A stretch of 28,046 nt of DNA from an uncultured Acidimicrobiaceae bacterium. Lineage in GTDB: Bacteria; Actinomycetota; Acidimicrobiia; Acidimicrobiales; Ilumatobacteraceae. The notes beneath the pieces were generated by a model, which was not told the origin of the DNA, did not search any database, and saw only the letters and a list, made by a program, of their open reading frames with translations. The position numbers were made by a program, and so were the translations under genes. Position 1 is the first letter of the stretch; the number at the start of each line of letters is the position of its first letter. Where the stretch lies: the NCBI GenBank assembly GCA_903934195.1, contig CAIZMV010000045.1:1-28046 (forward strand). The letters are read 5' to 3'. This document shows, piece by piece, positions 15,373-23,354 of this stretch.

Positions 15373-15894
15373 GTGTTTCTTAAGAAATTTACTCGCGTAC
15401 TCCTCACAACCATCTGTGTTCTTATTGCTGGAATGTGGGTGTACGCATACGGCTTCGCCCCTCGTGAAAGTTTCAACAAGATCTATGACACTGCGTGGCA
15501 AGCAAGATCTCAAGCTCATTGCGAGAAGGCTGAGAACATTCGATTCTCATTTGAAGACCTCACTCCTATGAGAGCTGACGACCCACTTGCATTAAAGGCA
15601 AAAGCCAAAGTTGTAAAGGCAGCAACGGATGCTCTTGAAGACGCGATCAATTTGATTGCGGCCGATATACCTTCAGACGCCAAAGGCCAAGAATTGGTCC
15701 CAGCATGGATCGCGGACTATCGCCTCTACATCTCAGATCGTCGAGCCTTTGAGGTTGCCCTACAGAATGCTGAGACTCGACCATTCTTTGCAGAGAGCGA
15801 AATAGAAGGTGTTCCAGTCAGTGAGCGCATCAGCAAATTTGCGCGAGAGAACGACATGAAGACTTGTCAGGCCCCATACGACTTGTCCGTTTAG
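15373..15894 (+). CDS. Membrane-anchored protein of unknown function
   Basis: A 173-residue protein with one hydrophobic helix near the N-terminus (about 9-27) preceded by Lys/Arg, so it is probably anchored with the remainder outside the membrane. The soluble part is helical and charged, with Cys50 and a cysteine near 167 that could pair. No recognisable domain. GTG start, supported by the TAGCAT box seven bases upstream and by the position of the hydrophobic segment. It follows the DoxX-like gene on the same strand and its stop interlocks with that of the convergent acyltransferase in TTAG (15891-15894). Confidence 0.65.
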   Translation: MFLKKFTRVLLTTICVLIAGMWVYAYGFAPRESFNKIYDTAWQARSQAHCEKAENIRFSFEDLTPMRADDPLALKAKAKVVKAATDALEDAINLIAADIPSDAKGQELVPAWIADYRLYISDRRAFEVALQNAETRPFFAESEIEGVPVSERISKFARENDMKTCQAPYDLSV

Positions 15895-16511
15895 TCGACA
15901 GTGACCCAACCGAGCTCGGTGTCGTACCGCCGCACAACTCGCGCCGGAGAACCGACTGCAACTGAATAGTCTGGAATGTTGTGTGTTACGACAGCGTTCG
16001 CACCGATGACTACGTGTTTTCCAATTGTCACGCCAGGCAGCACTACAGCACCGTAACCAAGCCACGATCCGTCGCCAATCACAACTGCTCGCTCAGGCTG
16101 AGACTGCTGGGATATAGGACGAGTCACATCTTCATATCCGTGATTCTGATCAGTGATGTAGACATGATGTCCGGTCCATACATCGTTTCCGATTGTGATG
16201 GAAAAGTGTCCGACGATGCCACTACCTCGACCAATCAGACACCTGTCTCCGATCGACACGACAATGTCTGAAATGCATTCTTGACCTGGAACCATTCCCG
16301 CAGACAGCGCCACGTCTGGACCAATCAGGGTGTCGTTACCAATGGAGATATAGCGCTCATTGAAAATAGTTGTGGGTTTCCACATGATCATGCTTCGCTC
16401 GCCAAAGGCCGCGAATTTCTTGCCCCGAACGTCTGTCGCGCTAGTGGATGCCCAAAAAGTTAGGCGCCTGTTGATGTCTACATAAATACGACCAATTAAA
16501 CGTCCGAACAT
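15891..16511 (-). CDS. Hexapeptide-repeat acyltransferase
   Basis: Left-handed beta-helix acyl- or acetyltransferase of 206 residues, resembling sugar O-acetyltransferases. Repeats such as ISIGNDTLIGPD, VSIGDRCLIGRGS, ITIGNDVWTGHHVYI and VTIGKHVVIGANAVV follow the [LIV]-G-x4 rhythm over about 50-185; the loop HVYITDQNHGYED supplies the usual catalytic histidine and WLGYGAVVLPGV the CoA-binding turn. No signal peptide. The ATG at 16511 replaces longer frames starting at 16577 because TAGCGT sits seven bases upstream and the extra residues would run into the divergent esterase. Acceptor sugar unknown; cell-surface polysaccharide or lipid decoration is plausible. Confidence 0.87.
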   Translation of the reverse strand: MFGRLIGRIYVDINRRLTFWASTSATDVRGKKFAAFGERSMIMWKPTTIFNERYISIGNDTLIGPDVALSAGMVPGQECISDIVVSIGDRCLIGRGSGIVGHFSITIGNDVWTGHHVYITDQNHGYEDVTRPISQQSQPERAVVIGDGSWLGYGAVVLPGVTIGKHVVIGANAVVTHNIPDYSVAVGSPARVVRRYDTELGWVTVD

Positions 16512-16518
16512 AGGGAAC

Positions 16519-16524
16519 ACGCTA
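16519..16524 (-). promoter_or_regulatory. -10 box TAGCGT of the acyltransferase gene
   Basis: TAGCGT, seven bases, then ATG at 16511. It decides the start and is separated by 23 bases from the box of the divergent esterase. Confidence 0.5.
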
Positions 16525-16547
16525 GTGACCAGATCAGGTGTGGGGAC

Positions 16548-16553
16548 TACCGT
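16548..16553 (+). promoter_or_regulatory. -10 box TACCGT of the carboxylesterase gene
   Basis: TACCGT, six bases, then ATG at 16560. The surrounding 11 bases GACTACCGTGT (16545-16555) are identical to those at 4003-4013 ahead of the alpha/beta hydrolase. Confidence 0.5.
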
Positions 16554-16559
16554 GTTTCT

Positions 16560-17987
16560 ATGCAGAACAAGCCACAAACTATTGCAACCAATCGCGGCTC
16601 CATCACTGGACTTATCTCTTCGTCTGGAAGTTGCGAGTTCCTAGGAATTCCATTTGCTACAGCCAAGAGATTCGAGAATCCGGTTGATATCTCTTCTTGG
16701 GAAGAGAACTTTGCTGCTACTGCTTATGGACCAATCTGTCCTCAAACTCCAGGAATGCTTGAGATGGCATTGAACATGGATGCGTCGCATATGAAAGAAG
16801 ATTGCCTCAACCTCAATGTGTACACCCCTCGCACGCCGACAGAAGGAATGTCGTTGCCAGTCCTGTTCTGGATACACGGCGGTGCTTACACAAACGGAGC
16901 CGGTTCTGTCGCTTGGTACCACGGAGCATCACTCGCATCACGCGAGACAGTCGTTGTAACAATCAACTACCGGCTCGGGCCATTAGGTTTCCTCGGCGAT
17001 GGCAACTACGGAACGCTTGACATGCTGTCAGCGCTTCGATGGGTACAAAGAAATATCTCCGCTTTCGGAGGTAATGAAAAGAACGTGACGATCTTTGGCG
17101 AATCGGCTGGTGGATCAGCTGTGGTTTCTTTGCTTGCAAGCCCAGAGATTGATGGTCTGGCTCACAAAGCATGGGCGATGAGTCCTTCAATTGGTCAACT
17201 ACGTGACAAGCCACGTGCCCTTGAACTACAGAAGCAATTCATAGAACTAGCAGGACTCACATCAATGGATGAAGTCACGTCAATGTCAGTGGAAGACATA
17301 CTCTCAACCCAACTAAAGCAAATGACTTCACCAACAAAAGCTTTCGATTTTTATGCGCCAACAGCAGGTGGCGTTTCTCTTAGTAATGACATCCTTTCCT
17401 CTGCTGCGCTCTCACCTATTCCGCTTGTTGTGGGTACTAATAGAGATGAGAACAAACTGTGGTCCACCTTCGACCCGTCTTTGGCTGACGCCGATGACGC
17501 GCGTTGGCAAACCTTTACCGATGAAACATTTGGCGCACGCGGGCAGCAGGCACGCGAGGCTTATCAGGCACTACGACCTGGAGAATCTGCAAGAGATTTG
17601 ATGTCTGCCGTAAGTACAGACACAGGGTTTCGCCAGCCCGCCCAACGCCTATGCGAGAACCGAGTAACAAGCGGAACGCCGACATGGATGTATTGGTTCA
17701 CGTGGCCAACCCCAGCTTTTGGAGGTGCTGTTGGTTGTTGCCACGCGCTGGATATTCCGTTTGCCTTCAACAATCTCGATGCTGAAGGCGTACTGATGAT
17801 GACTGGTGACGGAGAAGAACGCCCACAGATAGCTGACAGATTCTCTTCTGAAATAGTCTCTTTTGCCACGCATGGGCACCCGAGCTGGAGTCAATTCAAC
17901 ACAGATAGTCGACCCACGCTGGTGATTGATGTGGAAACACATCTGGTACACGATCCAGAACCAGAAATTCGCGTTCTGTTCGCCTAA
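16560..17987 (+). CDS. Type-B carboxylesterase
   Basis: Serine esterase of the cholinesterase-like family, 475 residues, hydrolysing carboxylic esters. EDCLNLNVY (80-88) is the type-B signature 1, the oxyanion hole is HGGAY (106-110), and the nucleophile is Ser182 in FGESAGGS. Glu297 in GTNRDENKLW and His395 in GCCHALDIPF complete the triad. No signal peptide is visible, so it is probably cytoplasmic. Length is slightly shorter than the usual 490-550. ATG fixed by the TACCGT box. It is followed by a small hairpin and then panB on the same strand. Natural ester unknown. Confidence 0.9.
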   Translation: MQNKPQTIATNRGSITGLISSSGSCEFLGIPFATAKRFENPVDISSWEENFAATAYGPICPQTPGMLEMALNMDASHMKEDCLNLNVYTPRTPTEGMSLPVLFWIHGGAYTNGAGSVAWYHGASLASRETVVVTINYRLGPLGFLGDGNYGTLDMLSALRWVQRNISAFGGNEKNVTIFGESAGGSAVVSLLASPEIDGLAHKAWAMSPSIGQLRDKPRALELQKQFIELAGLTSMDEVTSMSVEDILSTQLKQMTSPTKAFDFYAPTAGGVSLSNDILSSAALSPIPLVVGTNRDENKLWSTFDPSLADADDARWQTFTDETFGARGQQAREAYQALRPGESARDLMSAVSTDTGFRQPAQRLCENRVTSGTPTWMYWFTWPTPAFGGAVGCCHALDIPFAFNNLDAEGVLMMTGDGEERPQIADRFSSEIVSFATHGHPSWSQFNTDSRPTLVIDVETHLVHDPEPEIRVLFA

Positions 17988-17995
17988 GTGACAAA

Positions 17996-18014
17996 CGACT
18001 CAATCCATGAGTCG
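17996..18014. terminator. Small hairpin after the carboxylesterase gene
   Basis: CGACTCA (17996-18002) and TGAGTCG (18008-18014) form a perfect 7-bp stem with a 5-base loop, eight bases after the esterase stop. There is no U tract, so it may be a weak terminator or attenuating element ahead of panB. Confidence 0.35.
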
Positions 18015-18041
18015 AACAACCCCCAATAGCCTTATGGGCTC

Positions 18042-18869
18042 ATGGAAAACCTGCAGTCAAGCCCACGCGTCAAGGTTCTCGTACCGCATCTAATTGAACG
18101 CAAGAACACTTCGCAAGTGTTGACCATGGTCACCGCTTATGACTCTACTTTCGCCTCCATTGTTGATGAAGCAGGAGTCGACTTAATTCTTGTTGGTGAT
18201 TCTGTTGCGACAGTCATGCAAGGACAAAAGACAACTCTCGGCGTATCAATGGAGCACATGGAGTACCACGTCCAGATGGTCGCATCCGTGAAACCAAAAG
18301 CTTTGATAGTCGGAGACTTGCCTTTTGGTTCTTATCAAGCGTCTGCGAAAGATGCTGTACGCAACGCTGTTCGCCTAATCAAAGCAGGAGCTGAGATTGT
18401 GAAACTCGAAGGTGGCGTTCATGTTCAAGAAGCAATTGAGGCAATTGTTCGGGCCGATATTCCTGTCATGGGACACATTGGATTAACACCACAGAGTTAT
18501 CACCGTATGGGTGGGAACAAAGTACAAGGACGAGACGAAGGAACGCAATCAGGCAGTCGAGACAGAATCTTGGCTGATGCTCGCGCCGTAGAAGATGCCG
18601 GTGTGTGTTCATTCGTCATCGAGGCTGTTCCTGCAGAACTAGCAACGGAGATAACAGCTAAAACCCACGTCCCCACCATTGGCATCGGTGCTGGTGTGAA
18701 CTGCGATGGTCAAGTACTCGTGCTACATGATCTTCTCGGTTTATCCGAGAGGTCTTTCAAATTCGCTAAGGCATACAGCAATCTCAGACAGATTTCGCTC
18801 ACTGCGGTTTCGGAATACGTGATTGATGTTCACAGTCGTCGATTCCCTGACGCCTCAAATAGTTTCTAA
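18042..18869 (+). CDS. panB: Ketopantoate hydroxymethyltransferase
   Basis: First committed step of pantothenate synthesis: transfers a hydroxymethyl group from 5,10-methylene-THF to 2-oxoisovalerate. The 275-residue TIM barrel has the metal-binding LVGDSVATVMQG, DLPFGSY, VKLEGG, MGHIGLTPQS and the catalytic-glutamate segment VIEAVPAELA, then IGIGAGVNCDGQVLV, all characteristic of PanB. Length is typical. The ATG is the only sensible start; TAGCCT lies nine bases upstream, less well placed than the boxes of other genes here. panC follows five bases after the stop, so the two are one unit. No panD or panE is in the window. Confidence 0.95.
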   Translation: MENLQSSPRVKVLVPHLIERKNTSQVLTMVTAYDSTFASIVDEAGVDLILVGDSVATVMQGQKTTLGVSMEHMEYHVQMVASVKPKALIVGDLPFGSYQASAKDAVRNAVRLIKAGAEIVKLEGGVHVQEAIEAIVRADIPVMGHIGLTPQSYHRMGGNKVQGRDEGTQSGSRDRILADARAVEDAGVCSFVIEAVPAELATEITAKTHVPTIGIGAGVNCDGQVLVLHDLLGLSERSFKFAKAYSNLRQISLTAVSEYVIDVHSRRFPDASNSF

Positions 18870-18874
18870 TACAC

Positions 18875-19714
18875 ATGAAAGTCATTCGGACCGTCTCAGA
18901 AGTGCAGGAATGGTCTGCTACTGAACGGTCGGCGGGCAACACCATCGGCTTTGTACCAACTATGGGGGCACTCCATCAGGGCCATGCAGAACTCTTCGCG
19001 CAGAGTGTTGATGAAAACTCTCGGACGGTGGTGTCCATATTTGTTAATTCATTGCAATTCAACAGCGCTTCTGACCTTGAGGCCTATCCGCGTCAACTTG
19101 AACAAGACAAAGTGATTGCAGAAAAACAGAATGTCGATGTGTTATTTGTTCCCAACCATGAAGAGATGTACCCAAATAGTTTCTCTTCCACAATCTCTGC
19201 AGGACCAATTGCAGCGCACATGGAAGGCTTGCATCGTCCCGGCCATTTTGATGGTGTGGCTACCGTGGTAGTCAAACTGCTGAATGCCGTGACGCCCGAC
19301 ATTGCCTATTTCGGTTTAAAGGATTTTCAACAGCTAGCTGTCATACGTACTGTTGTTCGCGATCTGAATCTGAAGTGCCATATCATTGGTGTTCCAACAG
19401 TTCGAAACGAATCGGGACTAGCGCTCTCGAGCAGAAATAGTCGCTTATCACCTGAGTCACTCACTCAAGCGCCGAGCGTGTATGCCGTGTTGCTCGAAAT
19501 GGCTACACAAGCACGAGAACGTGAAACAACGACTACCGCTCTCAAAGCTCATTTCACTAGCGCAATGAAGCCATTTTCAGCCGCGAAGATCGAATACATC
19601 GAGATAGTCGACTCCGTCACTCTCCATCCCGTGAATACCGCCAAGGCAGGCAGCACAATCTGTGTCGCTGTGTGGTTTGAAGACGTGAGATTGATCGACA
19701 ACATCAGCATCTAA
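18875..19714 (+). CDS. panC: Pantoate-beta-alanine ligase (pantothenate synthetase)
   Basis: Condenses pantoate and beta-alanine with ATP to pantothenate through a pantoyl-adenylate. The 279-residue protein shows FVPTMGALHQGH (about 26-37, the HIGH-like motif), SIFVNSLQF, the central YFGLKDFQQLAVI and the KMSKS-equivalent LALSSRN; the usual second-site Arg-Pro pairs are present as YPR and GLHRPGHF. Length is normal for bacterial PanC. Start ATG five bases after panB, with neither a Shine-Dalgarno nor a -10 box, so it relies on coupling. The FAD-dependent oxidase gene follows 20 bases later under its own box. Confidence 0.95.
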   Translation: MKVIRTVSEVQEWSATERSAGNTIGFVPTMGALHQGHAELFAQSVDENSRTVVSIFVNSLQFNSASDLEAYPRQLEQDKVIAEKQNVDVLFVPNHEEMYPNSFSSTISAGPIAAHMEGLHRPGHFDGVATVVVKLLNAVTPDIAYFGLKDFQQLAVIRTVVRDLNLKCHIIGVPTVRNESGLALSSRNSRLSPESLTQAPSVYAVLLEMATQARERETTTTALKAHFTSAMKPFSAAKIEYIEIVDSVTLHPVNTAKAGSTICVAVWFEDVRLIDNISI

Positions 19715-19722
19715 TCACGGCC

Positions 19723-19728
19723 TAATCT
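19723..19728 (+). promoter_or_regulatory. -10 box TAATCT of the FAD oxidoreductase gene
   Basis: TAATCT, six bases, then ATG at 19735, lying entirely in the 20-base gap after panC. Confidence 0.5.
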
Positions 19729-19734
19729 TGCAAT

Positions 19735-21126
19735 ATGGAGAAAGCTTTTGCGGAATGGCCTCAATCGTTGTGGGCTCATAACTCACTGCAGTGGAATTTC
19801 CACTCTTTAGAAAATTCCGAATCCTTCGACGTTGTCATTGTTGGTGCTGGCTACAGCGGATTATGGTCAGCACATCACCTACTTAATCTGAATCCTTCCC
19901 TATCTGTAGCAATCCTTGATGCGCGACAACCAGGCTTCGGAGCAAGCGGCCGTAACGGAGGCTGGTGCAGTGCTTTCAGCCCCATGTCGCTAGAAGCAAT
20001 TGCTGCTCAATCCGACAGACTAGGAGCAATTGACCTACAGAATGCTCTTGTTGAGTCGGTTGATGAAATTGGTGTCCACATCGAACGCTCTGGAATCGAC
20101 TGTGGATGGCACAAGGGCGGCACCCTGTCCTTTGCATCAAGTCAATTACAACTGCAGAGAATTGAAGACAACATCACGATGGCTAGGAATTTCGGTTTCG
20201 ATGATTCATTCATGCATTACGTGACTCCAGACCAGGCCGAAGCGCGCGTTCGTATTCGCGGCTCACACGGAGCCTCTTATAGCCCTCACTGCGCTGCATT
20301 ACATCCCGCTCAGTTGGTTGACGGCCTTGTTCGTCAACTGCTTTCCAGAAACGTTCAATTCTTTGGTTCGACTCGAGTCACGGGAATCACTCCACATCGG
20401 ATAACAGCCAATACATCCAATGGAGAAGTATCAGTTGGTGCGAAATGGATAGTCAGGGCAACAGAGGGTTTTACGGCTCGAATGAAGCAATACAGGCGAG
20501 ACGTCGCGCCGTTGTATTCGTACATGATTGCGACAGAGCCATTATCAGACACTCAATGGAACGAAATCGGTTGGACCAACAGAGAAACAGTCTCAGACGG
20601 GCGCAATTTGGTCATCTATGTGCAGAGAACAGCCGACGGTCGTATTGCATTCGGAGGTCGCGGTGCTCCCTACAAGTTTGCAAGTCAGATCGGCTCTAGT
20701 TATGACAGGAATCCAAAGATCCATTCGTTGATTGAGAACTCAATGCGCGAGATGTTTCCTTCAGTTGCTGATGTGGCTGTAACCCACAAATGGGGTGGCG
20801 CACTCGGGGTTCATCGTGATTGGTTTGCATCGGCAAATGTTGATCACAAGCAACACCTAGCAACCCTAGGCGGGTATGTAGGCGACGGCGTCGCATTCAG
20901 TTATGTGGCTGCAAAACAAGTTGCAGTCTCCATAGCTGGCGCACGCACCGACCATCGCCCACTCCCAATCGTTAATCACACATCGCCGCAATGGGAACCT
21001 GAACCACTTCGCTACGTTGGAATCAACTCGATCTTGCGATTAACAGAACGTGCAGACGAGACCGAGAAAAGACTCGGGCGCACGAATCGTTTTATCTATT
21101 GGTTGTTGGGGAAACTGATCCCTTAA
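19735..21126 (+). CDS. FAD-dependent oxidoreductase, DAO/PuuB-like family
   Basis: Flavoprotein of 463 residues of the D-amino-acid/amine oxidase fold, resembling gamma-glutamylputrescine oxidase-like and sarcosine oxidase-like proteins. FDVVIVGAGYSG (31-42) is the dinucleotide-binding loop, ASGRNGGW (70-77) is the signature of this subgroup where the isoalloxazine lies, and LGGYVGDGVAFS near 378-390 is the second FAD contact. An N-terminal extension with LWAHNS/LQWNF precedes the fold, as in relatives. Substrate probably an amine or N-substituted amino acid, but unproven. Its stop is interlocked with that of the convergent ProA-like gene in TTAA (21123-21126). No obvious partner gene. Confidence 0.86.
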   Translation: MEKAFAEWPQSLWAHNSLQWNFHSLENSESFDVVIVGAGYSGLWSAHHLLNLNPSLSVAILDARQPGFGASGRNGGWCSAFSPMSLEAIAAQSDRLGAIDLQNALVESVDEIGVHIERSGIDCGWHKGGTLSFASSQLQLQRIEDNITMARNFGFDDSFMHYVTPDQAEARVRIRGSHGASYSPHCAALHPAQLVDGLVRQLLSRNVQFFGSTRVTGITPHRITANTSNGEVSVGAKWIVRATEGFTARMKQYRRDVAPLYSYMIATEPLSDTQWNEIGWTNRETVSDGRNLVIYVQRTADGRIAFGGRGAPYKFASQIGSSYDRNPKIHSLIENSMREMFPSVADVAVTHKWGGALGVHRDWFASANVDHKQHLATLGGYVGDGVAFSYVAAKQVAVSIAGARTDHRPLPIVNHTSPQWEPEPLRYVGINSILRLTERADETEKRLGRTNRFIYWLLGKLIP

Positions 21127-22610
21127 CGATGCAGTTTTTCGTCAGCTTGTTGCACTCGTAGTCGAACAGTGAACGCAGAGTCCCCAGACAGAATGCCTGA
21201 ACGACCAAACAAACGTCCGTTCTCCCAGTTAGAAAGGCCCAGTTCAGGACGTAGTAGCGAGAATTGACCGTCTACCCAACGCGTGAAACCATCTCCAAAG
21301 AATGGCGCATTAGTGCCTGCCCACACTCGTTGTTGCTCTGCATCATCTCCGGATATCACACTGACAATGAATTGTGGGCTGTACTCATTAAACAGTTCGA
21401 TCGCCTCGTCTATGTTTTCCACCAAGACAATTGCAAATTCGGGGTTCTCTTCCCATTCATACTCAGTTCCTAAAGATTCAACACTTGCAATACTGAACTG
21501 TGGTTCGTTTGTCTCCCCCTCAGGTCGTCGCACAGCAATGTGAGAATCATTAGCCAAAAACGCTTCGGCGCCCTGAATGGCATGGATGCGTGGACGAGTG
21601 CCGCGAGCGGCAGCTGCATTCTCAGCTGCCTGCAAGATTATCGGAATGTGGACGGACGCATGATGGCGAATCACGGCTACTACGTTCAATGTATTGCACA
21701 CTTTTCTGTCGAGACTGTGAAGCACGCACGATTCCAAGCGTTCAAGGTTTGCTTGTTCACCCACGACCATCCATGCTCCTCCTGTTCCGTGAAGGCTGAC
21801 TGGAATTCCGGATTGTTGAGCAATTGAGCCCAATTCTGATACCGCTGCACCAGAACCTCGCGCCACTGCAAGTCCAAGTCGTGAATCTGAGAACAAACAC
21901 CAGCCGGCAGCATGTTCGGGCGAATTCAGTAGAACAACTGCATCAGGAGGAAGCCCCGCTGCAATGAGAGAAGGGCGAATAATGACATCCATCATCGCAT
22001 TTGCAGTTCCAAGTGCATCGCTACCGATTCGAAACACGACTGCATTTCCACCTTTCAACACTCCTGTTGCATCAGCAAATACGTTCGGCCGGCCTTCGAA
22101 AACAAACCCCAACACTCCGAGCGCAGCAGAACGTTGTTCAACTGTCCAACCGTCGTGTTCTGTACGTGACACCAAAGAATCACGAGACATCGGAGCATCA
22201 CGCCACATCAATAGAGCAGCGATCATGTCGCGCCTCATGTTTTCAGACAACACAAGACGAGTGACAGAACGGCCTCTACCTCGTGCCGATTCTTCGTCTC
22301 GCCGATTCGCTTCCTGCACCGTGGCAAACCGAGAGTTGTCTTGAAGGGCTTCAGCAGCCAATTCAAAGAACTTGTTGATTGCAGAATCGGACACGTCTGA
22401 CAACAAGGTGAAAGCCCCGGCTGCTGCCGAGACGGCGTCGTCAACCAGAGACACAACATCCTTCGGCAAGCGGCGCAATTGACCACTGTGCGATAGGGCC
22501 AGAACCTGGTCCCCCGACTCGAGGGATTCAGCGAATTCTTGTGTGATGACGGTTCTGTGTCGCCCAATGGCAACCAGATCTCCGGCTCGAAGTAGTTCGT
22601 CACTTGTCAT
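21123..22610 (-). CDS. ProA-like aldehyde dehydrogenase, divergent with N-terminal extension
   Basis: A 495-residue member of the glutamate-5-semialdehyde dehydrogenase branch, which in ProA reduces glutamyl phosphate for proline synthesis. The core is recognisable: GVLGFVFEGRPNVFADATG, KGGNAVVFRIGSDAL, and the catalytic-cysteine segment DRKVCNTLN. ProA is about 420 residues; here about 55 extra residues (DLVAIGRHRTVITQEF...) precede the region aligning with the ProA N-terminus, and the C-terminal ProA signature STQKLHARGP is replaced by SNWENGRLFGRSG. So either a divergent ProA or a paralogue with another acyl phosphate or aldehyde. ATG at 22610 is chosen because CAGAAT lies six bases upstream; a longer frame to 22712 runs into the divergent gene. 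Confidence 0.72.
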   Translation of the reverse strand: MTSDELLRAGDLVAIGRHRTVITQEFAESLESGDQVLALSHSGQLRRLPKDVVSLVDDAVSAAAGAFTLLSDVSDSAINKFFELAAEALQDNSRFATVQEANRRDEESARGRGRSVTRLVLSENMRRDMIAALLMWRDAPMSRDSLVSRTEHDGWTVEQRSAALGVLGFVFEGRPNVFADATGVLKGGNAVVFRIGSDALGTANAMMDVIIRPSLIAAGLPPDAVVLLNSPEHAAGWCLFSDSRLGLAVARGSGAAVSELGSIAQQSGIPVSLHGTGGAWMVVGEQANLERLESCVLHSLDRKVCNTLNVVAVIRHHASVHIPIILQAAENAAAARGTRPRIHAIQGAEAFLANDSHIAVRRPEGETNEPQFSIASVESLGTEYEWEENPEFAIVLVENIDEAIELFNEYSPQFIVSVISGDDAEQQRVWAGTNAPFFGDGFTRWVDGQFSLLRPELGLSNWENGRLFGRSGILSGDSAFTVRLRVQQADEKLHR

Positions 22611-22615
22611 TGTTC

Positions 22616-22622
22616 TATTCTG
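22616..22622. promoter_or_regulatory. Second -10 heptamer shared by divergent genes
   Basis: TATTCTG reads as TATTCT on the plus strand (22616-22621, seven bases before the GTG at 22629) and as CAGAAT on the minus strand (22622-22617, six bases before the ATG at 22610). Only 18 bases separate the two start codons. Confidence 0.5.
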
Positions 22623-22628
22623 CTGTGT

Positions 22629-23354
22629 GTGAGTACTCAAGATGTCAATCCGTTCTATTTTCGTCAACTTCTCAGTGGACGAGATTTCGGCACCCAAAAC
22701 CCAATTGCACACCAGATGGTCAATTTTGCCTATTTGGTTGGCGACGCCAATACAAAAGAGTGCCTTCTTGTTGACCCGGCGTACGCCGTAGATGACCTAC
22801 TAGACATAGCCGAAGCTGACGGCATGAAAGTCACAGGTGTACTCGCTAGCCATTATCACCCCGATCATGTGGGTGGTTCGATGATGGGTCACACCATTGA
22901 GGGTGTTGCAGCACTCTTGGAACGCGTGAATGTTCCTATTCACGTCAATCGCCATGAAGCACCATGGGTTCTGAAGACAACAGGAATCTCAGATAAAGAT
23001 TTAGTGGTTCACGAGGCGGGCGACATCGTGACAGTCGGGAATGTTGAGATCACGTGTGTTCATACGCCGGGGCATACTCCTGGCAGTCAGTGTTTTCTTA
23101 CAAATGGATGTCTGATATCTGGCGACACTCTTTTCCTTGACGGCTGTGGCCGAACAGATCTTCCCGGTTCAAATGTGTCTGATATGTACGACAGTTTGAC
23201 TCTTCTTGCTGGCTTACCTAACGACACAGTTGTATTGCCAGGGCATCAGTATTCGGCACCACCTGCCGCGCGACTGTCAGACGTGAAAGAAAACAACTAT
23301 GTCTTCAAGCCACGCACACGTGAACAATGGATGATGATGTTTGGCCACGATTAA
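22629..23354 (+). CDS. Metallo-beta-lactamase fold hydrolase, glyoxalase II-like
   Basis: A 241-residue MBL-fold enzyme. The binuclear metal site is complete: His75, His77, Asp79 and His80 in SHYHPDH, a His in HTPGHTPGS, the bridging Asp in SGDTLF and the last His in PGHQYS. Together with GCGRTDLPG this resembles hydroxyacylglutathione hydrolase-type proteins that cleave thioesters; actinobacteria lack glutathione, so a mycothiol or other thioester is the more likely substrate. No rhodanese domain is attached. The GTG start is supported by TATTCT seven bases upstream. Its stop interlocks with the convergent permease in TTAA (23351-23354). Confidence 0.86.
   Translation: MSTQDVNPFYFRQLLSGRDFGTQNPIAHQMVNFAYLVGDANTKECLLVDPAYAVDDLLDIAEADGMKVTGVLASHYHPDHVGGSMMGHTIEGVAALLERVNVPIHVNRHEAPWVLKTTGISDKDLVVHEAGDIVTVGNVEITCVHTPGHTPGSQCFLTNGCLISGDTLFLDGCGRTDLPGSNVSDMYDSLTLLAGLPNDTVVLPGHQYSAPPAARLSDVKENNYVFKPRTREQWMMMFGHD

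Noticed and set aside
22611..22712. A longer ProA-like start at 22712
   Set aside because: It would overlap the divergent MBL gene by over 80 bases, and the CAGAAT box supports the ATG at 22610.
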